The notes under the pieces were generated by a model, which did not search any database, was not told the DNA's origin, and saw only the letters and a list, made by a program, of their open reading frames with translations. Of a stretch of DNA of 64,000 nucleotides, positions 8,402 through 17,199 are shown in pieces. The DNA lies in assembly GCA_003712055.1 (NCBI GenBank), contig RHLJ01000003.1, positions 310,001 to 374,000 of the forward strand, in the 5' to 3' direction. This DNA comes from Balneola sp. GTDB taxonomy: Bacteria; Bacteroidota; Rhodothermia; Balneolales; Balneolaceae. A program made the position numbers and the translations under genes. Numbering within the stretch: the first letter of the stretch is position 1; each line of letters begins with the position of its first letter.

Positions 8402-9013
8402 ATGAGAAAATATCTGTTACTCCTTCCACTTTGTCTTTTCATTGCTAATTCTACTTTAGCACAACATCGTATTGGCTTTAGCTCCACCCTTCATAATTCA
8501 GAATACATCCCTGGCATTCAGTTCGAATTTGAGCTCTCACAAAAGTGGAGTGTATCGGCAAATGGGAGCTATTATTTCAATAATGATCGTTGGTACGGAC
8601 CGGATAGTAGTCCTTACCGTAGAAGTCGTGGCTATATGGAAATAAGAACACCGGAGAGAACTAGTGGATATGGATTAGGTGTCGGAGTGTTTAGATCCGG
8701 TTTTATTATCAAGAACCTGGTTTTAGATGCCCGACTGAATTATTCTATAAGAAATACGAAAACGCTGATTCCGGAGTATTTCTCTACTTTTTTTGATGTT
8801 AACTATGTGGATTTAGGCTTTTCAAATAATAGAACTGCCCGATCCTTGAACCCTACTATCGGATTGGGATATACCATCCAAATGACAGATCAGTTTTTCG
8901 TACGACCTTATTTTAGTATCGGTAAAGATTTTATACTAAATGAAGTTGAAGGGCATAAAATAGAGGATGAAAGAACCCATTCTTTTGGAATCCAGATTGG
9001 CACCTCATTTTGA
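8402..9013 (+). CDS. Secreted outer-membrane beta-barrel-like protein (paralogue of 7791-8360)
   Basis: A 203-residue protein with a signal peptide (MRKYLLLLPLCLFIANSTLAQ) and a small barrel-like mature region. It shares PTIGLGY and the order of strands with the preceding gene, from which 41 bases separate it, so the two probably form an operon that arose by duplication. It carries a charged, Tyr/Arg-rich insertion (SSPYRRSRGYMEIRTPERTSG) where the neighbour has a Cys/Ser-rich loop, which suggests that the surface loops have diverged most. Its last 9 bases overlap the end of the convergent recQ gene. No specific function can be read. Confidence 0.75.
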   Translation: MRKYLLLLPLCLFIANSTLAQHRIGFSSTLHNSEYIPGIQFEFELSQKWSVSANGSYYFNNDRWYGPDSSPYRRSRGYMEIRTPERTSGYGLGVGVFRSGFIIKNLVLDARLNYSIRNTKTLIPEYFSTFFDVNYVDLGFSNNRTARSLNPTIGLGYTIQMTDQFFVRPYFSIGKDFILNEVEGHKIEDERTHSFGIQIGTSF

Positions 9014-11188
9014 AGCATTAGCTAAATAATACAACTGCATTATCCTTAGCTGATCATAGCCAATCTGCTTATTTAGTTCCTCATAAACCGGACGAAGCAT
9101 TAACGGTCCTTTCTTATCCATCGCTTTAATAATTTGATCTCTTTGTCGGTCGGATAAATTACAAGCCTCCAGCAAACCATCTAAGCGTAAGATATTGTCT
9201 TCATCCAGATACTTTTTCAAATGGGTAAGAATGGTAACCTCTTTTACTCCGTGTTCTTCGGCTAATAGCTTTATGGATTGTCCTTCGTTAAAGGCTTCTC
9301 CAACCTGTTCATGCTTTTGAGTACTAACCGTTTTCCTCACTTTTTTGAGTAAGGTCTTTTGCCTTTCCATGATATCATGTTCAGCGGTAAAGGTCTTAAT
9401 TACCCCAATAAAGGCATCCCCAAACTTCTCTTTTTTAACTGATCCTACTCCGTACAGAGCTTCAAGAGCATCTTTGTTCTGAGGGTAGTAGTAGGACATT
9501 TCAATGAGGGTGGTGTCCGGGAAAATGGCATATGGAGGTACATCATCAGCGTCGGCTAGCTCTTTTCGCTTGATGCGAAGTAGCTCAAACAACTCTTCAT
9601 TGTAATTGTTTTCTACATCACTGGAAGTACGAATTACGGTTTCCCCATCAATGGCTGTACTGGTTCGATCTAGAATTCCGAATACATTTTCATCCCCTCT
9701 TAACACGGAATGGCCCCGCTCCTCAACCTGTAAACTTCCGTACTCTCCTTTGGAAATATAATTCTGCCTGATGAGCATTCGTGATAACTGCGTCCACTGA
9801 TCTTTCGACCATTCATTCCCAATTCCATAAGTAGGAAGTTGATCATGCTCATGCTCCAATACCTTTTGCGCTTTAGATCCTCTCAACACATCAATAACAT
9901 GTCCTGCTCCAAATTGCTCTCCACTTCGGATCATACAGGACATGAATTTTTGAGCCTGAATGGTCATGTCTTCCACATCATCGTCAACGGAAAGGCAGTT
10001 ATCACACATTCCACATTCTTCCTTCACATACTCTTCTCCGAAGTAACTAAGTAAGGGCTGACGACGGCAGGTAGTGGCTTCTAGAAATTTAATCAGGTCA
10101 TTGAGATGTCCTTCTGCTACTTCTTTTTCGTTTCCCTGCTTTTGGTTGATGAAGTATTTGATCTTCTGGGTATCTGCATATCCAAAAAGAAGAATACAGT
10201 CTGAACGTAAACCATCCCTTCCTGCACGACCAATCTGTTGATAGTAGGATTCAATATTCTGAGGCATATCGAAATGAACCACATAGCGAACATTCGGTTT
10301 ATTGATCCCCATCCCAAAAGCAATTGTGGCTACTATAATACGGGCATCATCCCTGATAAAAGCTCGTTGATTGATCGAACGATCTCTAGCACTTAAACCA
10401 GCATGATAGGGCTTAACGTCATATCCTTCTTGTTCAAGCAAATAGGTTAAATCATCAACCTGCCTTCTGGAAAAACAATAAATAATCCCCGATTGGTTTT
10501 TTCGAGTGTATAAGAAATCGAGAAGCTGATTCTCCGGGTCCTTTTTATCAGCAATTTTCAGAAACAGATTTTGCCTATCAAAGCTGGAAATAAAGGCTTC
10601 TGAATCGGTCAGGTTCAAGCTCCTTTTGATATCTTCCTGTACTCTTGGAGTAGCAGTTGCGGTAAGGGCTATACAAACAGCTTCAGGAAAATCCTTTCGA
10701 ATCCGAGCCAATTGTCGGTATTCAGGACGAAAATCATGACCCCATTCAGAAATACAGTGCGCTTCATCAATTGTAAAACAATCAATTCTCAAGCCATTGA
10801 GCATCTCTCTGGTTTTATCCATCATCAATGTCTCCGGAGCTAAATAGAGCAATTTGATACCTCCACTTAGCACTCGTTTCACATTATACTCATACTCTTC
10901 AGGCCGTAACGAACTGTTTAGGTAAACTGCAGGGATATCATATTCCCTAAGCTGTTCTACCTGGTCTTTCATTAATGAAATAAGAGGAGACACCACAATG
11001 GTCATCCCTTCAAAAATCATAGCTGGAATCTGATAGCATAGCGATTTCCCACCACCAGTGGGCATTATAACCAGCGCATCTTTTTTATTTAGAACCTGTG
11101 TGATGGCTGCCTCTTGTTGCAGCCTAAACTCGTCGTACCCAAACGTAGTTTTGAGAATACTCTTTGCCTGATGAATAATTGGTGTCAC
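9005..11188 (-). CDS. recQ: ATP-dependent DNA helicase RecQ
   Basis: A 727-residue superfamily 2 3'-5' DNA helicase for recombination and replication-fork repair. Walker A is MPTGGGKSLCYQ (residues 42-53), the DEAH box is at 141-144, and the RecQ loop is ISEWGHDFRPEYRQL. The helicase C domain has IIYCFSRRQVDDL and QQIGRAGRDG. Four Zn ligands are in CRRQ..CGMCDNC. The RQC winged helix and an HRDC domain (ELFELLRIKRKELADADDVPPYAIF) follow. The last 120 residues carry an HTH_40-like domain (EGQSIKLLAEEHGVKEVTILTHL), typical of Bacteroidetes RecQ and explaining the length above E. coli RecQ (about 610). Confidence 0.96.
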   Translation of the reverse strand: MTPIIHQAKSILKTTFGYDEFRLQQEAAITQVLNKKDALVIMPTGGGKSLCYQIPAMIFEGMTIVVSPLISLMKDQVEQLREYDIPAVYLNSSLRPEEYEYNVKRVLSGGIKLLYLAPETLMMDKTREMLNGLRIDCFTIDEAHCISEWGHDFRPEYRQLARIRKDFPEAVCIALTATATPRVQEDIKRSLNLTDSEAFISSFDRQNLFLKIADKKDPENQLLDFLYTRKNQSGIIYCFSRRQVDDLTYLLEQEGYDVKPYHAGLSARDRSINQRAFIRDDARIIVATIAFGMGINKPNVRYVVHFDMPQNIESYYQQIGRAGRDGLRSDCILLFGYADTQKIKYFINQKQGNEKEVAEGHLNDLIKFLEATTCRRQPLLSYFGEEYVKEECGMCDNCLSVDDDVEDMTIQAQKFMSCMIRSGEQFGAGHVIDVLRGSKAQKVLEHEHDQLPTYGIGNEWSKDQWTQLSRMLIRQNYISKGEYGSLQVEERGHSVLRGDENVFGILDRTSTAIDGETVIRTSSDVENNYNEELFELLRIKRKELADADDVPPYAIFPDTTLIEMSYYYPQNKDALEALYGVGSVKKEKFGDAFIGVIKTFTAEHDIMERQKTLLKKVRKTVSTQKHEQVGEAFNEGQSIKLLAEEHGVKEVTILTHLKKYLDEDNILRLDGLLEACNLSDRQRDQIIKAMDKKGPLMLRPVYEELNKQIGYDQLRIMQLYYLANASK

Positions 11189-11197
11189 TTAATTTTT

Positions 11198-11241
11198 TAC
11201 TTTTTGATCGATGATGAAATGATTTAATTGATTTGTGCTGG
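11198..11241. repeat. Imperfect 44-bp direct repeat, first of three copies
   Basis: The 44 bases here match 11645-11688 at about 37 of 44 positions, and a near-identical third copy lies near 11898-11941. Shared cores are TACTTTTTGATCG and TTAATTGATTTG. The first two copies flank the GxxExxY gene exactly: this copy contains its stop codon (11224-11226) and the second lies just upstream of its start. This is what one would expect if the gene moved or was copied as a unit bounded by the repeat, but the repeat could also be a recurring intergenic sequence. Confidence 0.65.
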
Positions 11242-11625
11242 CAATTTAGAGTTAATCACTCTTTTCCATGTTAATTTAGATTCCCCAAAATTGATCAATA
11301 AACCTACTTCCAGTTTATATGCCTTTAGATAATTTAAGATTTGTGAAAAATGCCTCTGCTCGAGTTCTTTAATTGCCTTAAGCTCAATTAAAATTTTATC
11401 CAAAACTACAAAATCTGCACGTCTCGAACCTACTTGGTTTCCATCATAATAAACTGGAAAATCCACTTCCCGTCCAAAGGAGAGGTCATACTTATTCATT
11501 TCATCAGCCAGCGCCCTTTGATAAATAACTTCTGGAAACCCATTACCTAGTGCTGAATGAACACGCATCGCACAACCAATGATAATCCCTGTTTCTTTAC
11601 TAAATCTATATTCTTCTTTGATCAC
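11224..11625 (-). CDS. GxxExxY protein (PD-(D/E)XK nuclease-like fold)
   Basis: A 133-residue protein of the GxxExxY family (PDDEXK_3). The naming motif is GFPEVIY, preceded by AMRVHSALGN. The nuclease-like core is RADFVVLDKILIELKA, with the Asp and the ExK pair of a PD-(D/E)XK fold, and QILNYLKAYKLEVGLLINFG is the usual end. The start is GTG at 11625-11623; no good ATG is upstream. The biological role of the family is unknown. It is flanked by direct repeats and followed upstream by a tandem duplication that includes a second carB end, so the region has been rearranged. Confidence 0.87.
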   Translation of the reverse strand: MIKEEYRFSKETGIIIGCAMRVHSALGNGFPEVIYQRALADEMNKYDLSFGREVDFPVYYDGNQVGSRRADFVVLDKILIELKAIKELEQRHFSQILNYLKAYKLEVGLLINFGESKLTWKRVINSKLPAQIN

Positions 11626-12127
11626 TGATTTTGTTGATTGAGTTTACTTTTTGATCGCTAATGAAAAGTCTTAATTGATTTGCGCTGATCGCTCGTAAAA
11701 CCTTTCACTTGCTTTGTTAGACTAAACCCAATCGAAATCCTTACAAATTAATTTTGACCTCAAGGAAAAATCAGCGAAAATCAAAACAATCTACACATCA
11801 GTGATCAATAACCCGATCTTCTACTCACTCAAATACACGCTCTTAAACTCGAACGGTTTCTTAACGTGCTCATCATCACTGATTTTGTTGATTGAGTTTA
11901 CTTTTGATCGCTAATGAAAAGTCTTAATTGATTTGCGCTGATCGCTCGTAGAACCTTTCACTTGCTTTGTTAGACTAAACCCAATCGAAATCCTTACAAA
12001 TTAATTTTGACCTCAAGGAAAAATCAGCGAAAATCAAAACAATCTACACATCAGTGATCAATAACCTGATCTTCTACTTACTTAAATACAGGCTCTTAAA
12101 CTCGTACGGTTTTTTGAAGTGCTCATC
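11621..12127. repeat. Tandem duplication of about 254 bp reaching into the 3' end of carB
   Basis: Unit A (11621-11874) is repeated as unit B (11875-12127). Over the first 200 bases I count three differences: one T in a T-run, one A/G, and one C/T. The final 55 bases, which are the coding tail of carB in unit B, differ at about eight positions. Unit A begins at the GTG start of the GxxExxY gene. The 448-base gap from 11626 to 12073 holds nothing else besides this duplication and the carB remnant. Confidence 0.9.
11821..11877 (-). pseudogene. Remnant of a second, diverged carB 3' end
   Basis: Read on the minus strand, these bases encode DDEHVKKPFEFKSVYLSE and a TAG stop. The intact carB ends [18 protein letters not shown] and TAG. 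Thirteen of 18 residues agree, and the changes are mostly conservative (F/V, Y/F, L/V), as between carB genes of related species, not as random decay. The fragment is cut at about 11877, where unit B of the tandem duplication starts. No start or upstream carB sequence precedes it. Confidence 0.8.
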
Positions 12128-14902
12128 TTCGAAGCTATCGGCGAAATAAATACTCTCACCAGTAGACTTCATCTCCGGGCCAAGCTCTTTTTTCACCCCG
12201 GGGAATTTATCGAATGGAAACACTGGCTCTTTAATCGCCCAGTTTGTCAACTTTGATTCCAAATCGAATTCCGTCAGCTTTGCACCCAGCATCACTTTTA
12301 CGCCAATCGCCGCTTCTGGAACCTGATTGGCTTTAGCCAGGAATGGAATCGTTCGGGTAGTCCGAGGATTTGCTTCCAGCACATACACCCTTTCATCCTT
12401 TACTGCATATTGAACATTAAGGAAGCCTTGAATCTCCATTGCTTTAGCAATACGCTCCTGGTATTCCCTGATAGTATCCTGTACTTCCTGACTTAATGAA
12501 TAAGGAGGAATAACAGCAGTAGAATCCCCGGAATGTACCCCGGCAGGCTCAATGTGCTGCATCATCCCTGATATATGGAGTTGATCTCCATCATACACTG
12601 AATCCACATCCACCTCGATGGCATGTTCCAGGTACTTGTCGATTAAGAAGGCGTTTTCGGGGTGCGTTTTTAGAATTCGAGCTACATATCGTTCTAACTC
12701 TTCGGCTTTTACCGCGATTCTCATTCCTTGTCCACCCAATACATAACTTGGACGAATCAGTACCGGATATCCAATTCGGTCTGCTATAGTCAATGCATCT
12801 TCTACATTCATAGCTGTACCATATTCAGGGAAAGGGATTTCAAGTCGGGTTAGCAGATCAGAGAACTCACCACGATCTTCAGCGAAATCGATCCGCTCGA
12901 AGTCGGTGCCAAAAATCTTGATTCCAGCTTCAACAAATCTTTTTCCGAGTTTAAGTGCGGTTTGCCCACCTACCTGGATAATGACACCTTCCGCTTTTTC
13001 GTGCTCATAAATATCCAGCACTCGCTCCCAATACACGGGCTCGAAATACAGCTTATCCGCGATGTCAAAATCTGTAGAAACCGTTTCGGGATTACAATTA
13101 ATCATGATGGCTTCATAGCCCATTTCCTTGGTCGCCAGTACCGCATGCACACAGGAGTAGTCGAACTCGATTCCCTGTCCAATCCGATTAGGGCCGCTAC
13201 CCAAAATGATCACTTTCTTCCGATCTGTTACCTCGCTTTCATTTTCTCCTTCATAAGAAGAATAGTAGTAAGGCGTTTGCGCAGGGAATTCTGCAGCACA
13301 AGTATCTACGAGCTTGAAGACTGGTTTCAGACCCAGACTCAATCTTTTTTCTCGAACCTGATTTTCGGAAATATCGGCTCCACTTTGACTTAATAACCAT
13401 GCAATCTGAGCATCTGAGAATCCAGCCTGCTTCAATTCATAAAATTCGTCTTTAGTGATCTCCTCAAGAGTCTGGCCTTCCGTTCTGTTTTCAAGGGAAA
13501 CCATGTACCGGATTTGTTGAAGGAACCATGGATCTACTTTGGTTATGTCTGCTATCTCCTCCACAGAAGTGCCCAATTTGAAGGCGTTCCTAATCTGCAT
13601 TGAACGGTCCCAATAAGGCTTCATTAAGCGCTCACGTACTTCTTTTCTATTAATTTCTTCGTAGCCATCAGCTCCCAGACCATCACGACCTACCTCCATA
13701 CTTTGCCATGCTTTATTGAGTGCTTCCGGGAAGTTCCTTCCAATACTCATTACTTCACCAACTGCCTTCATTTGGGTAGAAAGCTCCTCATCTACACCTG
13801 GGAATTTATCGAAGTTGAAGCGTGGTACTTTACAAACCACGTAATCAATAGAAGGCTCAAAACAAGCCGAAGTTGTTCCGGTAATCTGGTTTTTCAGTTC
13901 GTCTAATGTGTATCCAACAGCAAGCTTGGTCGCTACTTTCGCAATCGGGTATCCCGTTGCTTTTGAAGCTAATGCCGATGAACGACTTACCCTTGGGTTG
14001 ATTTCGATAGCCACAAAACGATCCGTTCCTGGTTCCATCGCAAACTGCACGTTACATCCACCTGCAAAGGTACCTATCGAACGCATCATTTTGATAGCAG
14101 CATCCCTTAGCACCTGGAGTTGTTTGTCAGTAAGTGTTTGGGTAGGAGCTACGGTCACCGAATCTCCAGTGTGTACTCCCATCGGATCCATATTTTCGAT
14201 GGAACAAATAATAACCACGTTGTCGTTAGCATCGCGAAGAAGTTCCAGCTCGTATTCTTTCCAGCCAAAAATACATTCTTCGATAAGCACAGAATGGACA
14301 GGGCTCATCTCCAAACCGCGTAGTACTTTTTGATCGAATTCATCTTCATGCCAAACGATTCCACCTCCAGCTCCACCCATGGTGAACGAAGGTCGAATTA
14401 CTATTGGAAGCCCCCCTAGCTCTTCTTTAATCTCTTTGGCATCGAGAAGTGACTCTGCCTGACGGCTACGGCATTGCAGGATTCCAATTTCTTCCATTTT
14501 ATCACGGAATAGCTGGCGGTCTTCCGTCAGTTCTACCGCGTCAATATCAACCCCGATGATCTTAATGCCTTTTTCGTCCCAGAAACCTTGTTTTTCAAGA
14601 TCTCGACAAAGGTTTAATCCTGTTTGACCACCCATCGTTGGCAACACTGCATCTGGTTTTTCTTTCTCTACAATCTCTCTGATAGAATCCGTTGTCATGG
14701 GCAGCATATAAATAGCATCTGCCATGATTGGATCCGTCATGATGGTCGCAGGATTCGAGTTGATCAAAACTATTTCATAACCCTCTTCCTGGAGTGATCT
14801 ACATGCTTGTGAACCTGAATAGTCAAATTCGCAGGCCTGACCAATTACAATGGGTCCTGATCCGATAATGAGAATTTTGTGTATATCGTCGCGTCTTGGC
14901 AT
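12074..14902 (-). CDS. carB: Carbamoyl-phosphate synthase large subunit (short form)
   Basis: A 942-residue synthetase that makes carbamoyl phosphate from glutamine-derived ammonia, bicarbonate and two ATP, for pyrimidine and arginine synthesis. Both ATP-grasp halves are complete: N-terminal ([32 protein letters not shown]) and C-terminal ([32 protein letters not shown]). The E. coli enzyme has about 1070 residues; this one ends soon after [17 protein letters not shown], so the C-terminal MGS-like allosteric domain (UMP/ornithine/IMP site) is missing. To my knowledge this short form is usual in Bacteroidetes. It follows carA in the same direction, with a G-rich repeat between them. Confidence 0.97.
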   Translation of the reverse strand: MPRRDDIHKILIIGSGPIVIGQACEFDYSGSQACRSLQEEGYEIVLINSNPATIMTDPIMADAIYMLPMTTDSIREIVEKEKPDAVLPTMGGQTGLNLCRDLEKQGFWDEKGIKIIGVDIDAVELTEDRQLFRDKMEEIGILQCRSRQAESLLDAKEIKEELGGLPIVIRPSFTMGGAGGGIVWHEDEFDQKVLRGLEMSPVHSVLIEECIFGWKEYELELLRDANDNVVIICSIENMDPMGVHTGDSVTVAPTQTLTDKQLQVLRDAAIKMMRSIGTFAGGCNVQFAMEPGTDRFVAIEINPRVSRSSALASKATGYPIAKVATKLAVGYTLDELKNQITGTTSACFEPSIDYVVCKVPRFNFDKFPGVDEELSTQMKAVGEVMSIGRNFPEALNKAWQSMEVGRDGLGADGYEEINRKEVRERLMKPYWDRSMQIRNAFKLGTSVEEIADITKVDPWFLQQIRYMVSLENRTEGQTLEEITKDEFYELKQAGFSDAQIAWLLSQSGADISENQVREKRLSLGLKPVFKLVDTCAAEFPAQTPYYYSSYEGENESEVTDRKKVIILGSGPNRIGQGIEFDYSCVHAVLATKEMGYEAIMINCNPETVSTDFDIADKLYFEPVYWERVLDIYEHEKAEGVIIQVGGQTALKLGKRFVEAGIKIFGTDFERIDFAEDRGEFSDLLTRLEIPFPEYGTAMNVEDALTIADRIGYPVLIRPSYVLGGQGMRIAVKAEELERYVARILKTHPENAFLIDKYLEHAIEVDVDSVYDGDQLHISGMMQHIEPAGVHSGDSTAVIPPYSLSQEVQDTIREYQERIAKAMEIQGFLNVQYAVKDERVYVLEANPRTTRTIPFLAKANQVPEAAIGVKVMLGAKLTEFDLESKLTNWAIKEPVFPFDKFPGVKKELGPEMKSTGESIYFADSFEDEHFKKPYEFKSLYLSK

Positions 14903-14934
14903 TGAGCTCTATTTTATGATTTGGTTCTTAAAAG

Positions 14935-14966
14935 TCTCCTCTTGGGAGGGGATTTAGGGGTGGGTT
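14935..14966. repeat. G-rich dispersed repeat in the carA-carB gap
   Basis: The bases between the carA stop and the carB start hold CTCCTCTTGGGAGGGG followed by TTAGGGGTGGG. The same words make up the two inverted copies at 3081-3180. A small hairpin CTCC/GGAG can form. As it lies inside an operon, it may act as a processing or stabilising element rather than a terminator; no T-run follows in the direction of transcription. Confidence 0.7.
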
Positions 14967-16088
14967 TTATGCTGTTACAGTTTTTTGTTCTTTCATCAGA
15001 TCAATGAATTGATCAAAGAGGTAGGCTGAATCATGTGGTCCTGGAGAAGCTTCAGGGTGGTATTGTACCGAAAAGCCTGGGAAGTTTTTAAATCTGAGTC
15101 CTTCCACAGTATTGTCATTTAGATTTATGTGGGTGATAGAAGCAATTTCCTCTTTTACACTTTCTTCAACCACTGCAAAGCCGTGGTTTTGAGTAGAAAT
15201 CTCTACTAATCCACTTTCCAGATTTTTAACCGGGTGGTTTGCTCCACGGTGACCCACAAACATCTTTCCAACTTCAATCCCTTCGCTCATAGCCATCAAC
15301 TGATGCCCTAAACAAATTCCGAATAATGGCTTTCCTGTTGATTTCGCATAGTTAACAATATCGAGCGCATATTCACCGGTTGGATTTGGATCTCCTGGTC
15401 CATTTGAGAAAAAGAAGCCATCTGCGTCCCAGGCTTGAACTTCTTCCAGTGTTGCCTGCGCCGGAAAAACTCTGAGTGTACAACCTCTGGCTACCAGGCT
15501 GTTAATGATGTTCTGCTTAATACCATAGTCAAACGCAGCAACTCTGAACTCTGCGTCTCCTTGAGCTTGGTAGGTTTGTGCTTCGGTACGAGTAACCCTC
15601 GAAGCTAACTCCAGACCTTCCATATCATCCCAGTCTTTGGCCATTTGGATAAGCTTTTCCTCATCCAGTTCTGTAGAGGAAATCACTGCATTCATCACTC
15701 CCTTTTCTCTGATGTGACGAACCAATGCCCGGGTGTCTACTCCTGAAATCCCTACAATTTCATTGTCATCCAGGTACTCGTGTAAGCTACGATCGGCCAT
15801 CGGATTGCTGAATTCCCACGAGAAAGCTCTTACAATAACGCCCGCTACCATTACCTTTCGATGCTCATCATCACGAGCCATAGTACCATAATTTCCAATA
15901 TGGGGATAGGTCATCATCATTAACTGACCATAGTAGCTTGGATCTGTGAAGATTTCCTGATAACCCGTCATACTTGTATTGAAACAGAGTTCCCCTCCGG
16001 TAATCCCGTCGTGGCCAATCGCCCAGCCGTGCGCTACCGTTCCATCACTTAGAGCAAGGATAGCTTTTTTTCTAGGTTGAAGTGACAT
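14967..16088 (-). CDS. carA: Carbamoyl-phosphate synthase small subunit (glutamine amidotransferase)
   Basis: A 373-residue subunit that hydrolyses glutamine and passes ammonia to CarB. The N-terminal CPSase small-chain domain has FNTSMTGYQEIFTDPSYYGQ and YPHIGNYG. The class I glutamine amidotransferase domain shows the oxyanion motif SNGPGDP, nucleophile Cys259 in GICLGHQ, and His344/Glu346 in QYHPEASPGP. Length fits the family. It precedes carB with a 64-base gap. Upstream lies a leader of some 290 bases with a candidate promoter and an intrinsic terminator, suggesting attenuation control. Confidence 0.97.
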   Translation of the reverse strand: MSLQPRKKAILALSDGTVAHGWAIGHDGITGGELCFNTSMTGYQEIFTDPSYYGQLMMMTYPHIGNYGTMARDDEHRKVMVAGVIVRAFSWEFSNPMADRSLHEYLDDNEIVGISGVDTRALVRHIREKGVMNAVISSTELDEEKLIQMAKDWDDMEGLELASRVTRTEAQTYQAQGDAEFRVAAFDYGIKQNIINSLVARGCTLRVFPAQATLEEVQAWDADGFFFSNGPGDPNPTGEYALDIVNYAKSTGKPLFGICLGHQLMAMSEGIEVGKMFVGHRGANHPVKNLESGLVEISTQNHGFAVVEESVKEEIASITHINLNDNTVEGLRFKNFPGFSVQYHPEASPGPHDSAYLFDQFIDLMKEQKTVTA

Positions 16089-16160
16089 GCTAAAAGAGTG
16101 TTTTTTTTGTTGAAGTGAGATGAAAAGTCCATTTGTGAGGATTATAGCGATAGCTTAATC

Positions 16161-16206
16161 CGAAGCAATCTCTACAGTAGGCTCCAAAAATCCTGAGATT
16201 GCTTCG
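16161..16206. repeat. REP-like palindrome (GAAGCAATCTC type)
   Basis: A perfect 12-bp inverted pair CGAAGCAATCTC (16161-16172)/GAGATTGCTTCG (16195-16206) with a 22-base loop. The same core recurs at 61994-62035, and both copies are followed by a CTCGCAAA-like word further on. It lies between the leader terminator and carA. An open frame of 92 codons (16090-16368, minus) reads through it but is not convincing as a whole. Confidence 0.8.
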
Positions 16207-16260
16207 TACATGTTCGCACTGCTCACTGATGTTCTCGCAAATGTGAGATAAATTCTGATC

Positions 16261-16295
16261 AAAAAAAATCCGACAACGGATACCGCGTCGGATTT
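16261..16295 (-). terminator. Intrinsic terminator in the carAB leader (candidate attenuator)
   Basis: On the minus strand a perfect 9-bp stem AAATCCGAC/GTCGGATTT with a 12-base loop is followed by eight T. It lies about 170 bases upstream of the carA start and downstream of a promoter-like sequence at 16385-16414. Just before it, CATCAA-CTACG pairs with CGTAG-A-TTGATG to form a second hairpin (about 16323-16364). Either it ends transcription of the lipoprotein genes upstream or it is an attenuator for carAB; its place after the candidate promoter favours the latter. Confidence 0.7.
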
Positions 16296-16384
16296 CTGAA
16301 AAATATGTTGATCTGAAAATAGTCATCAATCTACGTTGTTTCCCTTTTCTTCGTAGTTGATGTTTCAAAGCTATGGTGTGCTAA

Positions 16385-16414
16385 CAAAAGTATTGATTCG
16401 AAAGCTTTGTTAAA
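16385..16414 (-). promoter_or_regulatory. Candidate Bacteroidetes-type promoter for carAB
   Basis: On the minus strand TACTTTTG (16392-16385) matches the -7 consensus TAnnTTTG, with TTTA 18 bases upstream standing for the -33 TTTG box. Transcription would start near 16378 and give a leader of about 290 bases before carA. Only one of the two boxes matches perfectly. Confidence 0.45.
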
Positions 16415-16514
16415 GTTTCGCTAAGATAAGGAGTGAGAGCTTTTGATACAATTGGGGATTTTAAATCTGTGGTTCAAATTGTATTTATTTTTTGCCTCTC
16501 CTTTCAGAAAACAA

Positions 16515-17183
16515 TTAATAAAATGTAATCACTGAAAAATTAACTCCAATAAATGGATGTCCTGCGGCCCAAATATACCCGGTTTCCAGCGCACCTGTTA
16601 AACCAATACTAGATTTTTGAGGGTTACGAATTAAAATACGAGTCTTAATTCCTGAGTTGAATAGAAATACTGATTGATCAGGAAACCAAACAAAACCATC
16701 ATTCTCTTCATCAGAAAGACTATAGTATCTCCTTGAATCAATTCCCGAAAATAATCCTGTCGAGATTGCGAGCCCTGAACGATTTATTATTGGCCGTTGG
16801 ACTGTAAGTTTAGCTGAGTGTGGGAATGATAATGCTAATGTTCCGTAATAATCTGAATACAATTTATTTGTCCAATCTACACCAAGACCCCTTCCAATGG
16901 AGAACGATCTTGCTTTACCATAGCCAGTTGAGCTATAAGATTGTAATGTAATGCTTGGGACTTCGCCATCGGTATAAGAAGCGTAATCCCCTGGTCGGAA
17001 TTCTTCGAAGTCATTCCCAGAAATTCCTGGCTCAAAATACATCACAGAGACCCCTTTAGTTCTTCTATTTGTATCTAAAGAGTCTGATTCAATATTTTTC
17101 TCGAACATTACAAGCTCGCTCATTGGTGCATGTGCTGCACAGCTGGTAAAAATTATGAGGATTGTGAAGTGTATAAGCTTCAT
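16515..17183 (-). CDS. Lipoprotein, unknown function (paralogue of 17200-17883)
   Basis: A 222-residue protein with a short lipoprotein signal (MKLIHFTILIIFTSC, Cys as first mature residue). The start of the mature part, AAHAPMSELVMFEKN, is nearly the same as in the next gene (AMHSPMSEMVMFAEKK), while the rest is only loosely alike. The body has Gly/Ser/aromatic-rich strand-like segments (YGTLALSFPHSAKLTV, ALETGYIWAAGHPFIGVNFSVITFY), as in lipid-anchored barrel or transport accessory proteins. The gap to the upstream paralogue is 16 bases, so they form an operon. I do not recognise the family. Confidence 0.75.
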   Translation of the reverse strand: MKLIHFTILIIFTSCAAHAPMSELVMFEKNIESDSLDTNRRTKGVSVMYFEPGISGNDFEEFRPGDYASYTDGEVPSITLQSYSSTGYGKARSFSIGRGLGVDWTNKLYSDYYGTLALSFPHSAKLTVQRPIINRSGLAISTGLFSGIDSRRYYSLSDEENDGFVWFPDQSVFLFNSGIKTRILIRNPQKSSIGLTGALETGYIWAAGHPFIGVNFSVITFY

Positions 17184-17199
17184 TTTTTCTCTTTTTTAA

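Noticed and set aside
11621-12073. The repeated segment as a CRISPR array
   Set aside because: There are only two long units of about 254 bases without regular short repeats or spacers, and one includes a carB end.
12962-13393. 143-codon open frame opposite carB
   Set aside because: It lies wholly antisense to a well-conserved part of carB and its composition is that of a shadow frame.
16090-16368. 92-codon open frame upstream of carA
   Set aside because: It needs a TTG start, runs through the terminator and a dispersed REP palindrome, and has no family resemblance. Only its first part is kept, as a possible leader peptide in the attenuator hypothesis.
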